The translations under genes and the position numbers were made by a program. Source: an uncultured Acidimicrobiia bacterium (lineage in GTDB: Bacteria > Actinomycetota > Acidimicrobiia > Acidimicrobiales > CAIXPF01). From it: a stretch of DNA of 38,164 bases. Where the stretch lies: the NCBI GenBank assembly GCA_903921205.1, contig CAIXPF010000022.1, positions 1 through 38,164 of the forward strand, written 5' to 3'. Positions 31,037 through 38,164 of the stretch are shown here, piece after piece. Below the pieces are notes generated by a model. It was not told where the DNA came from. It made no database searches and was given only the letters and a program-made list of their open reading frames with translations. Each line of letters starts with the position of its first letter. Position 1 is the stretch's first letter.

Positions 31037-31959
31037 GACAAGCACTCCAGAACGGTGCGTCCGAGCGCGGCAGCACGCTCGGGGGTGGACATGATGGTGG
31101 GGGCGACGACCGGGCGGATGCCTGCCGCGGCCACGTCGTCGGCCAGGGCGGCATCGATCTCGTCGATCACCAGCACCGCAGCGAGCTCGGCGTAGAGCCG
31201 GGCGACCCCGACGACGGAGACGTCGTGGCCGAGCTCGCGCAGCATGCGATCGGCCGGACCCTTCAGCGCCGCTCCGCCGATGATCGGTGACACGGCGACG
31301 GTGCGGTCCCGGCAGGCGGCGATGGCATCGCGTACACCGCCGACGGCGAGCAGCGGCCCGATCGACACGATGGGGTTCGACGGGGCGATCACCACCGTGG
31401 TGGCCTCGGTGATGGCCTCGATCACCCCGGGTGCCGGTCGGGCGGCCTCGGCGCCGGCGAAGGACACACCGGTGATCGGCACGCCGTGCTGCAGACGGAC
31501 GAAGTAGTCCTGGAAGGAGACCGTCCCGCCCTCGGCGAGGGTGACGACGGTGGACAGCGGGTCGTCGGTGACGGGGATCATCCGCAGGCCCAGGTCCCAG
31601 CCGCCGGTGATCTCCGCGGTGATGGTGGACAGCGCAGCACCCTCACGCAGGCGATGGGTGCGGTAGAGGTGGGTGGCGAGGTCCTTGTCGCCGAGACGGA
31701 ACCACGTCAGGCCGCCGTAGCGCTCCAGAGCTGCCATGGCGTTCCAGCTCTCGCCGACCAGGCCCCAACCGGTCTCGGGGTTGATGGCGCCGGCCAGCGT
31801 GTACGTGCACGTATCGAGGTCGGGGCTGATGTGCAGACCGTGCAGCACGGTGTCGTCGCCGACGTTGACCACCGCGGTCAGCTCGGCGGGGTCCACCACC
31901 TGCTGCAACCCGGCCAGCATCCTGGCTGCTCCGACACCACCGGCGAGGACACAGATCAC
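31033..31959 (-). CDS. cofD: 2-phospho-L-lactate/phosphoenolpyruvyl transferase of F420 synthesis
   Basis: A 308-residue enzyme that joins the FO chromophore to the lactyl- or enolpyruvyl-phospho-guanosine intermediate, giving F420-0 or its dehydro form (FbiA in mycobacteria). The N-terminus ICVLAGGVGAARMLAGLQ and VVNVGDDTVLHGLHISPDLDT are signature sequences, as are WFRLGDKDLATHLYRT, VIAPSNPIVSIGPLL and AVSPIIGGAALKGPA. The GTG start at 31959 is preceded 8 bases upstream by TAACGT, implying a leaderless transcript. It forms a two-gene operon with cofE. No F420-dependent enzyme is obvious in this window. Confidence 0.94.
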   Translation of the reverse strand: MICVLAGGVGAARMLAGLQQVVDPAELTAVVNVGDDTVLHGLHISPDLDTCTYTLAGAINPETGWGLVGESWNAMAALERYGGLTWFRLGDKDLATHLYRTHRLREGAALSTITAEITGGWDLGLRMIPVTDDPLSTVVTLAEGGTVSFQDYFVRLQHGVPITGVSFAGAEAARPAPGVIEAITEATTVVIAPSNPIVSIGPLLAVGGVRDAIAACRDRTVAVSPIIGGAALKGPADRMLRELGHDVSVVGVARLYAELAAVLVIDEIDAALADDVAAAGIRPVVAPTIMSTPERAAALGRTVLECLS

Positions 31960-31967
31960 AGCGGCGG

Positions 31968-31973
31968 ACGTTA
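31968..31973 (-). promoter_or_regulatory. Putative -10 element TAACGT before cofD
   Basis: On the minus strand TAACGT ends 8 bases before the GTG start at 31959. It shares the 91-base gap with the terminator-like hairpin of the tetR gene upstream. Confidence 0.45.
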
Positions 31974-32019
31974 GCCGTCCGGGGCCTCCTGGTCGCCCCG
32001 GCGCCGGCCGGTTCGGTCG

Positions 32020-32042
32020 CCCGGCGGGTGTGTGCCGCCGGG
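32020..32042 (-). terminator. Hairpin after the TetR-family gene
   Basis: CCCGGCGG (32020-32027) and CCGCCGGG (32035-32042) form a perfect 8-bp stem around a 7-base GTGTGTG loop, 8 bases past the tetR stop on the minus strand. No T tract is present. It would insulate cofD from tetR. Confidence 0.55.
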
Positions 32043-32050
32043 GTCCGCGG

Positions 32051-32689
32051 TCAGCGGGGCGGGGCCAACGCGCCGATCAGGGCCGCGGTCCAGCCCTCGG
32101 TAAGGGCCCGGGTGGCCCGGTTGGGGCGTGGGCGCAGCAGCCGCGGGTTGTTGACCCCCTGGCACAACACCAGCACCAGCTCGGCCACCTCGGCTGCCGG
32201 GCTGGTGGTGACGAGCCCGGCAGCTTGGCCCCGCGTCACGAAGATCTCCAGATGGGCCAGCGACGCCGCTTCGCTGCGCCGGTACAGTTCACGCAGCGAC
32301 CGGCAGTCCTGCATCCGGGCCAGAGCGGCCCGGAAGACCAGCGCATCGGCGGCGAAGGTGGCGACCAGTTCGGCGACCAGTGCTGCGCACGTGGCCTCCA
32401 GCCCGTCGTCGAGCAGACGCTCGATACGCAGCACGGCGTTGGTCCGGCGCACCAGATCGTCGAGCACCAGGGCGAACGCTGCGGTGAGGGCGTCGTCCTT
32501 GGTCGGGAAGTGGGCGTAGAACGTCGCCGCCGAGGTACCGGCCCGCAGGGCGACCCGCTCGGCGGTGAAGGAGGCGTGCGCCGCGAGCTCGGCCCGGGTC
32601 GACCCGGCCAGGGTGGCGCGGGTGCGCTCGGCCTTGGGGATGCGGAGAGGAGGGCCGGCGGGTTCGAGCCGGGCGGATGCAGGGGGCAC
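32051..32689 (-). CDS. TetR-family transcriptional regulator
   Basis: A 212-residue DNA-binding regulator. The helix-turn-helix reads FTAERVALRAGTSAATFYAHF followed by PTKDDALTAAF, the classic TetR ending Y-x-HF-x-x-KddL. The remaining 130 residues would be the helical ligand-binding and dimerisation domain, with no ligand predictable. I chose the GTG at 32689. It is preceded by a well-formed minus-strand promoter: TTGACT, 16 bases, TAGCAT, then 8 bases to the GTG. The frame continues further upstream, but that extension runs through the promoter region and into the divergent gene. It probably controls the divergent acyl-CoA dehydrogenase-like gene and itself, through the inverted repeat at 32746-32767. 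Confidence 0.88.
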   Translation of the reverse strand: MPPASARLEPAGPPLRIPKAERTRATLAGSTRAELAAHASFTAERVALRAGTSAATFYAHFPTKDDALTAAFALVLDDLVRRTNAVLRIERLLDDGLEATCAALVAELVATFAADALVFRAALARMQDCRSLRELYRRSEAASLAHLEIFVTRGQAAGLVTTSPAAEVAELVLVLCQGVNNPRLLRPRPNRATRALTEGWTAALIGALAPPR

Positions 32690-32697
32690 GAAGCCTG

Positions 32698-32725
32698 ATG
32701 CTAGGCCCGTGGCCACCGGAGTCAA
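32698..32725 (-). promoter_or_regulatory. Promoter of the tetR gene (TTGACT-16-TAGCAT)
   Basis: On the minus strand a -35 TTGACT (32720-32725) and a -10 TAGCAT (32698-32703) are 16 bases apart, and the -10 ends 8 bases before the GTG start. This is the best complete promoter I can see in the window and predicts a leaderless tetR message. Confidence 0.65.
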
Positions 32726-32745
32726 ACCCGGGGAACGCGCTCCGA

Positions 32746-32767
32746 AATCAGAGTGATACTCCAGATT
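32746..32767. promoter_or_regulatory. Candidate TetR operator between tetR and the divergent gene
   Basis: The inner inverted repeat GAGT-GAT-ACTC (32751-32761) is flanked by AATC (32746-32749) and GATT (32764-32767), giving a 22-base imperfect palindrome. It lies just upstream of the -10 TACACT (32771-32776) of the divergent gene, where the -35 region would be, so binding there should block that promoter. Confidence 0.5.
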
Positions 32768-32770
32768 CGT

Positions 32771-32776
32771 TACACT
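32771..32776 (+). promoter_or_regulatory. Putative -10 element TACACT before the acyl-CoA dehydrogenase-like gene
   Basis: TACACT ends 7 bases before the ATG at 32784. No consensus -35 is seen; that position is occupied by the candidate operator. Confidence 0.5.
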
Positions 32777-32783
32777 GCGGTCC

Positions 32784-34004
32784 ATGGTCATGGTGAACGA
32801 GCACGCAACCACCGAGAAGCCGGTGTCGCTGCCGGTGTCGGTGTCCGGATTCGGTCCGGCCGACCCCGCTCTGGAGGAGGTCGGACGACGCGCCGCGCAG
32901 CGGGCCCTCGAGATCGAACAGGGCCGCCACCTGCCCGAGGACCTGGTCCACGACCTCGTCGCCACGGGCGTTTTCCGTCGTTGGGTGCCCAAGCGCTACG
33001 GCGGCAGCGAACACACGCTGCTCGAGGTCATGCGGGACATCGAGTCGATGACCTACCACGACGGGTCCACCGGCTGGTGCGTGATGATCGGCTCGACCTC
33101 CTCGTTGCTGTCGGGCTTCCTCGACCCGTACTGGGCCCAGGAGATCTACGGCGACCCGGCCACCGTGGTCGGTGGCTACGCCATGCCGCAGGGTACGGCC
33201 CGGCCTCAGCCCGGCGGCGGCCTGCTGGTGAGCGGCCGTTGGCCGTGGGGGTCGGGGACCGACCACTGCAACTGGATCGGCGGCGGCGTGGTGGTGGTCG
33301 ACGACGCCGGGCAGCCGGCGCCACGCGCCGACGGGTTGCGCACGCCGTACGTGTTCTTCGAGCGCAAGGACGTGGAGATCGTCGACATCTGGCGCACCAG
33401 CGGGCTGCGCGGCACGGCCAGCAACGATTACCAGGTCACCGAGGTGTTCGTCCCCGAAGGACGCTGGGGGGAGTTCCTGCGGGCCACGCCGGTCTGCGAC
33501 GGGCCGCTGTACCGGCTTCCCTTCACCGCTGTTCTGGCCCTCGGCACGGCCTGTGTCGGGCTGGGGCTGGCCCGCCGGGCCCTCGACGAGTTCGTGGCGC
33601 TGGCCGCCACCAAGAAGCCGGCGCTGTCGAACCGGACCCTGGCCGAACGCAGTGCGGTCCAGGCCGAGGTGGCCACCGCCGAGGCCGAGTTGGGTGCGGC
33701 CGGGAGCTACCTGCGTGAGTTGGCCGGCCAGGCCTGGGACCAGGCCGTCCGGGGTGACGATCCGACTGCGGAGCAGCGGCGCCGGATGCGCCTGGCGTCG
33801 ATCCACGCCATGCAGCAGTCGGCCGTCGCCGTCGATCGTTGCTACCACGCCGCGGGCGGCTCGGCGATCTGGGACGACAGTGCGCTGCAACGGTGCTTCC
33901 GCGACGTCCACGTGGCGACCCAGCACGGGATGGTGGCACCACGCACCCTCGAGCCGCTCGGCCGGATGCGTCTCGGTCTGCCGACCGACGCCCGCCAGTT
34001 CTGA
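32784..34004 (+). CDS. Acyl-CoA dehydrogenase-like flavoprotein (possible group D monooxygenase)
   Basis: A 406-residue protein of the acyl-CoA dehydrogenase superfamily. The N-terminal helical domain (VFRRWVPKRYGGSEHTLLEV, DGSTGWCVMIGS), a middle beta domain (LLVSGRWPWGSGTDHCNWIG, IVDIWRTSGLRGTASNDYQV) and a C-terminal helical domain ending HVATQHGMVAPRTLEPLGR are in order. The middle-domain pattern is shared with flavin-dependent monooxygenases such as HsaA/HpaB-like two-component enzymes, as well as with atypical dehydrogenases. The catalytic Glu of true acyl-CoA dehydrogenases is not evident to me. An oxidation or hydroxylation role in degradation of a hydrophobic substrate is likely, but the reaction is unknown. 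It is divergent from the tetR gene, which probably represses it. Confidence 0.82.
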   Translation: MVMVNEHATTEKPVSLPVSVSGFGPADPALEEVGRRAAQRALEIEQGRHLPEDLVHDLVATGVFRRWVPKRYGGSEHTLLEVMRDIESMTYHDGSTGWCVMIGSTSSLLSGFLDPYWAQEIYGDPATVVGGYAMPQGTARPQPGGGLLVSGRWPWGSGTDHCNWIGGGVVVVDDAGQPAPRADGLRTPYVFFERKDVEIVDIWRTSGLRGTASNDYQVTEVFVPEGRWGEFLRATPVCDGPLYRLPFTAVLALGTACVGLGLARRALDEFVALAATKKPALSNRTLAERSAVQAEVATAEAELGAAGSYLRELAGQAWDQAVRGDDPTAEQRRRMRLASIHAMQQSAVAVDRCYHAAGGSAIWDDSALQRCFRDVHVATQHGMVAPRTLEPLGRMRLGLPTDARQF

Positions 34005-34016
34005 CGACGCGCTTGC

Positions 34017-34036
34017 CCCGGCCGATCGAAGCCGGG
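34017..34036 (+). terminator. Hairpin after the acyl-CoA dehydrogenase-like gene
   Basis: CCCGGC and GCCGGG form a 6-bp stem around an 8-base loop, starting 12 bases after the stop codon. No T tract. The next gene begins at 34068, so it may attenuate rather than fully stop transcription. Confidence 0.4.
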
Positions 34037-34067
34037 AGACTGCGATCCCTCGTCATCAGGGAGACCC

Positions 34068-34889
34068 ATGACCGACCTGCCGGATGCGCCGGGTGAGGAC
34101 CCGACCCGAGCCGCCGAGGACCGTGCGCCCCTGACCGAGCCCGCTGTTCCGCTGCCGGGTCGGCTCCGCCTGCCGTATCTGGCTCGGCCGATGGCCTCGA
34201 GCCTGCCTGTCGAGCCGGGCGTGGCACTGGTCGAGGCGCTGCTGCCGCAGGTCGTCGGGCGTGGCAGTCCCGGTCCCGCCGGTCCCGCCGGTCCGGTCGG
34301 TCCCGCCGGTCCCGCCGGTCCGGTCGCTCCGGCCGGGTTTCGCAGCCCGGTCGGGACGAGCGGCGAGGCCGTTCAGTCCGATGCCGAACGGATCTTCGCC
34401 CGGTTGCTCGACGCGCTCCCGGGGGCGGCGCCGGCCGACCGCGCCGATCTGCTCGATGCCGTCTCCGCATTGCCGGCGGACGAGCTCGGTCGCGTCGGGT
34501 CATCTGCCGAGGCCGTCGCCACGCCAACGGGCGGGGATCCCGATGCAGCTCCGAACGACGTCGTCGCCGCAGTCGTGGCCGCCCTGCTGCGCAGCGGCCG
34601 AATCGAGCACGTAGCGCGTCTGACCGAGGTGGTCGTCGGTGACCGGGTTGCCCGCTTCGGGTCCGGCGACGAACGCACGGCGGAGGCGGTGGCGCAGCTT
34701 CTCGATGCCCACCGGCGCCTCGACGTAGCCGCCCTTGCGGCCATCGAAGCCCGCAGCATCGCCGGGTTGCAGGCCACCGAGATGGCGCTGGGTCGGGAGC
34801 ATCGGCTCACCCGTGACGCGGCCCGCCATCTCGACCGGATCCGCTCGGCGCGGGCCCGGGGCCGGTTGTTCGACGGTGGGACCGGCTGA
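34068..34889 (+). CDS. Uncharacterised protein with short collagen-like repeat
   Basis: A 273-residue protein with no recognised domain. Residues 1-65 are acidic and Pro-rich. Residues 66-86 are seven Gly-x-y triplets (GSP, GPA, GPA, GPV, GPA, GPA, GPV), a collagen-like pattern. The rest is Ala-rich and probably helical (SDAERIFARLLDALPG, DVVAAVVAALLRSG, TEMALGREHRLTRDAARHLD), in a form that could be a coiled coil or helical bundle. No signal peptide or membrane span is present, so a cytosolic location is expected. A CAGGGAG about 6 bases before the ATG is a fair ribosome-binding site. The collagen-like run is too short to be confident of a triple helix. Confidence 0.75.
   Translation: MTDLPDAPGEDPTRAAEDRAPLTEPAVPLPGRLRLPYLARPMASSLPVEPGVALVEALLPQVVGRGSPGPAGPAGPVGPAGPAGPVAPAGFRSPVGTSGEAVQSDAERIFARLLDALPGAAPADRADLLDAVSALPADELGRVGSSAEAVATPTGGDPDAAPNDVVAAVVAALLRSGRIEHVARLTEVVVGDRVARFGSGDERTAEAVAQLLDAHRRLDVAALAAIEARSIAGLQATEMALGREHRLTRDAARHLDRIRSARARGRLFDGGTG
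34263..34325 (+). repeat. 9-bp tandem repeat encoding Gly-Pro-Ala/Val triplets
   Basis: Seven 9-bp units built on GGTCCCGCC or GGTCCGGTC encode the collagen-like triplets. The array is in frame, so slippage would change the number of triplets without a frameshift. Confidence 0.85.
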
Positions 34890-34921
34890 CGGTGGTACAC
34901 CGGCGCGCTGCCCGGCGTCGC

Positions 34922-34927
34922 TAGCGT
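34922..34927 (+). promoter_or_regulatory. Putative -10 element TAGCGT before the small membrane protein gene
   Basis: TAGCGT ends 6 bases before the GTG at 34934. Only six bases lie between them, leaving no room for a separate ribosome-binding site. Confidence 0.5.
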
Positions 34928-34933
34928 CGGGGC

Positions 34934-35347
34934 GTGCTCTCAGCTTCCGTCGGTTACAACATCACGCTGTTCCTGCATCTCGTCGCGGTGGTGGCGGCGT
35001 TCGGTCCGCTGCTGGTCATGGGCCGGCTCTACGCGAGCGATCCGGCGGGAGCGGCGCGCATCTACCTTCGGGTCAGCCTTCCTGCGCTCATCCTCACCTG
35101 GGTCTTCGGCATGGGCGTCGTCGGCTCGTCTGGGTCGGGCGAGGACAAGATCGCCATGAGCGACACCTGGATCATGCTGTCGCTGCTGGCCTGGCTGGCC
35201 ATGGTGGCCGTGGCGTTCGCGGTCATCCTGCCGGCCATGAAGTCGAGCGGTGAGGCCGCCCGGTCCAAGCTGATGGCCGGGCTCGGCAGCAGTCACCTGC
35301 TCATGGTGGTGGCTGTCGCCCTGATGGTGTTCAAGCCCGGCTCCTGA
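34934..35347 (+). CDS. Small integral membrane protein (DUF2269-like)
   Basis: A 137-residue protein with four hydrophobic segments: ITLFLHLVAVVAAFGPLLVM, LPALILTWVFGMGVVG, WIMLSLLAWLAMVAVAFAVI and HLLMVVAVALMVFK. The first segment contains a His, and GMGVVG and LPAMK occur in the loops. The arrangement resembles small DUF2269-type membrane proteins of unknown function. Loops are short and no catalytic motif is evident. The GTG start lies directly after a TAGCGT element, so the message is likely leaderless. It is convergent with gmd, with a strong hairpin between the two. Confidence 0.75.
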   Translation: MLSASVGYNITLFLHLVAVVAAFGPLLVMGRLYASDPAGAARIYLRVSLPALILTWVFGMGVVGSSGSGEDKIAMSDTWIMLSLLAWLAMVAVAFAVILPAMKSSGEAARSKLMAGLGSSHLLMVVAVALMVFKPGS

Positions 35348-35354
35348 CCCGGAA

Positions 35355-35380
35355 CTCGCCGGGGTGGACACCTCGGCGAG
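35355..35380. terminator. Bidirectional hairpin between the membrane protein gene and gmd
   Basis: CTCGCCG (35355-35361) pairs with CGGCGAG (35374-35380). After one mismatch, GGTG pairs with CACC, leaving a 2-base centre. The 26-base near-perfect palindrome lies in the 58-base gap between two convergent stop codons and could end both transcripts. It has no T tract. Confidence 0.6.
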
Positions 35381-35405
35381 CAGTCCCCGGCCCGAGGACC
35401 CTGCC

Positions 35406-37053
<1,648 letters not shown>

Positions 37054-37064
37054 CCGACGGGCGG

Positions 37065-37970
37065 TCAGGTCCGGTCGCGTCGTGCCCGGTGATCGTCGAG
37101 CAGTTCCTGCAGGGTCTGCTCGAGGGCGATGGTGGGGGACCAGCCGGTCGCGGCGTGCAGGAGGCCGGCATCGCCCGCCAGCACCGGCACCTCGACGGGC
37201 CGGAACAGTGCCGGGTCGGTCACCAGGCGGACCGGGCGATCGGCGAGCGCCACCATCGTGTCGGCCAGGGTGGCAATGGCCACCGGGCGGCCCGAGCACA
37301 CGTTGTACACCGCTCCGGGCTCGCCCTGCACCACCGCGGCCCGGTAGGCCCGCACCACGTCGCGCACGTCGGTGAAGTCGCGGCGGGCGCTGAGGTTGCC
37401 GACGGTCACCTCGCCGTTGCCGTGCTCGGCCCCGGCGATGCGGGCGGCGAGCGCGCCGGCGACGAACCGGTCGTCCTGGCCCGGCCCGATGTGGTTGAAC
37501 GGGCGGACCCGGATCACCTCGAGGCCCCAGCCCAACCAGGCCTGGAGCGCGACCTGCTCGGCCGCGGCCTTGGAGGCCGCGTACGGGGTCACCGGTCGGA
37601 GCGGTTCGTCCTCCGTCAGGGGGCGATCGGTGGCGGCGGTCCCGCCGTACACGTCGGAGCTCGAGACCATCAGCACGCGGCCGACGTCGGCATCGCGACA
37701 GGCCAGCAGGACGTGCAGCGTGCCCTCGGTGTTGACCCGCAGGGTGAGGGCCGGGTTCTCCCACGACGCCGCCACGCTGGGTTGGGCCGCCAGGTGGTAC
37801 ACCGCGTCGGGCCGGATGTCGGCCAACAGCCGGACCCATCCCTCAGGATCGAGCAGGTCGGGTCCGCCGATCAGCCGGTCGGTGAGGACGACCTCGTCGC
37901 CACTCGCCTCGAGGTGACGGGACAGGTGGGTGCCGGCGAACCCGATGCCGCCGGTGATGAGCGCCCTCAT
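37065..37970 (-). CDS. rmd: GDP-6-deoxy-D-mannose (GDP-D-rhamnose) reductase, Rmd type
   Basis: A 301-residue SDR that would reduce GDP-4-keto-6-deoxy-D-mannose to GDP-D-rhamnose using NAD(P)H. It has MRALITGGIGFAGTHLSRHL, YHLAAQPSVAASWENP, MVSSSDVYGG and TPYAASKAAAEQVA (Tyr-x-x-x-Lys). RVRPFNHIGPGQDDRF, with GP(G)Q after the substrate loop, is a hallmark of Rmd proteins, and NLSARRDFTDVRDVVRAY follows. GDP-L-fucose synthases lack this pattern. It is probably co-transcribed with the upstream GT4, whose stop lies 81 bases away. The gap holds a directly repeated GGTGGGAGNAC (37998 and 38016). I see no strong Shine-Dalgarno sequence. Confidence 0.88.
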   Translation of the reverse strand: MRALITGGIGFAGTHLSRHLEASGDEVVLTDRLIGGPDLLDPEGWVRLLADIRPDAVYHLAAQPSVAASWENPALTLRVNTEGTLHVLLACRDADVGRVLMVSSSDVYGGTAATDRPLTEDEPLRPVTPYAASKAAAEQVALQAWLGWGLEVIRVRPFNHIGPGQDDRFVAGALAARIAGAEHGNGEVTVGNLSARRDFTDVRDVVRAYRAAVVQGEPGAVYNVCSGRPVAIATLADTMVALADRPVRLVTDPALFRPVEVPVLAGDAGLLHAATGWSPTIALEQTLQELLDDHRARRDRT

Positions 37971-38051
37971 CGCCGGTCCGTCCCGACGGCGTGCGCTGGT
38001 GGGAGAACATGCGCAGGTGGGAGGACGAACGACGAGCGGCAGACCACCCGG

Positions 38052-38164
38052 TCAGCCTACGGCCAGGATCTGCCGGTAGAGGGCAGCCATCGCCGCCACG
38101 CAGCGTTCCCAGTCGTAGCCGGCGGCATGGCGGCGGCCCGCCTCGATGCGGGCCTGCCGCCCGG
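38052..38164 (-). CDS. GT4 glycosyltransferase (3' end only)
   Basis: Only the last 37 codons are in the window; the gene enters from the right edge on the minus strand. The readable end, IEAGRRHAAGYDWERC, then VAAMAALYRQILAVG and the stop, matches the C-terminal helix of GT4 enzymes, in which a YDWER-type motif precedes the last helix. Catalytic motifs are outside the window. It lies upstream of the Rmd-type gene on the same strand, so it probably uses or accompanies GDP-D-rhamnose. Confidence 0.65.
   Translation of the reverse strand, partial: GRQARIEAGRRHAAGYDWERCVAAMAALYRQILAVG

Noticed and set aside
32690-32992. Longer TetR frame reaching into the divergent gene
   Set aside because: The extra residues run through the tetR promoter and operator and overlap the acyl-CoA dehydrogenase-like gene. 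The GTG at 32689 fits the promoter.

Overview
This is a window of about 70% GC with tightly packed genes, GTG as well as ATG starts, and a gene content typical of Actinomycetota. The indicators are an LCP cell-wall ligase, coenzyme F420 genes (cofD, cofE), a mycobacterial-type LpdA flavoprotein, a biotin carboxylase/BCCP fusion beside birA, and many sugar-nucleotide enzymes. An Acidimicrobiia-like actinobacterium is my best inference; no rRNA or other marker is present to prove it. I see no tRNA, rRNA, CRISPR array, transposase or phage gene.

Layout. Positions 1-4335 hold a dTDP-L-rhamnose operon (rmlA 3' end, rmlC-like, rmlB, rmlD) ending in a GT2 glycosyltransferase. Positions 4361-6982 (minus) hold a secreted PGRP/amidase with seven FG-GAP-like repeats. 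Positions 7201-10888 hold a Wzm/Wzt-type glycan exporter whose ATPase carries a C-terminal extension, plus a GT4 glycosyltransferase, all with stop/start overlaps. Positions 10900-16118 hold a zinc-ribbon methyltransferase, an LpdA-like flavoprotein, a methyltransferase-GT2 fusion and a further GT2. Positions 16226-19759 hold the acyl-CoA carboxylase alpha chain, its divergent biotin ligase and a class IV aminotransferase. Positions 19880-23864 hold the LCP ligase, UDP-glucose dehydrogenase and UDP-glucuronate decarboxylase. Positions 23914-27211 hold three glycosyltransferases or associated genes, with a possible 49-codon leaderless ORF at the head of the minus-strand pair. Positions 27367-30247 hold a His-rich membrane protein of unknown function, a ManB-type sugar-1-phosphate nucleotidyltransferase and galE. 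Positions 30326-31959 hold cofE-cofD. Positions 32051-34004 are a divergent TetR/acyl-CoA dehydrogenase-like pair. Positions 34068-35347 are a collagen-like-repeat protein and a small membrane protein. Positions 35406-38164 hold gmd, an XRE regulator, an Rmd-type reductase and the 3' end of another GT4.

Taken together, most of the window supplies activated sugars (dTDP-L-rhamnose, GDP-mannose and GDP-D-rhamnose, UDP-glucuronate/UDP-xylose, UDP-galactose), assembles them with at least six glycosyltransferases, exports the glycan through an ABC transporter, and can ligate it to peptidoglycan through LCP. The rest is cofactor and lipid metabolism. The combination cofD/cofE, manB, a WbbL-like GT2, rmlD, LCP, birA, accA3 and lpdA resembles, from memory, the Rv3261-Rv3303c neighbourhood of Mycobacterium tuberculosis.

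The most striking non-coding signal is a recurrent TANNNT hexamer (often TAGCCT or TAGCGT) ending 6-11 bases before the start codon of at least thirteen ORFs. This suggests that leaderless transcription is common here. Other notable features are a 15-bp in-frame tandem repeat inside a glycosyltransferase, beta-rich inserts in two glycosyltransferases, a structured leader before the UDP-glucose dehydrogenase gene, and several perfect hairpins at gene ends.
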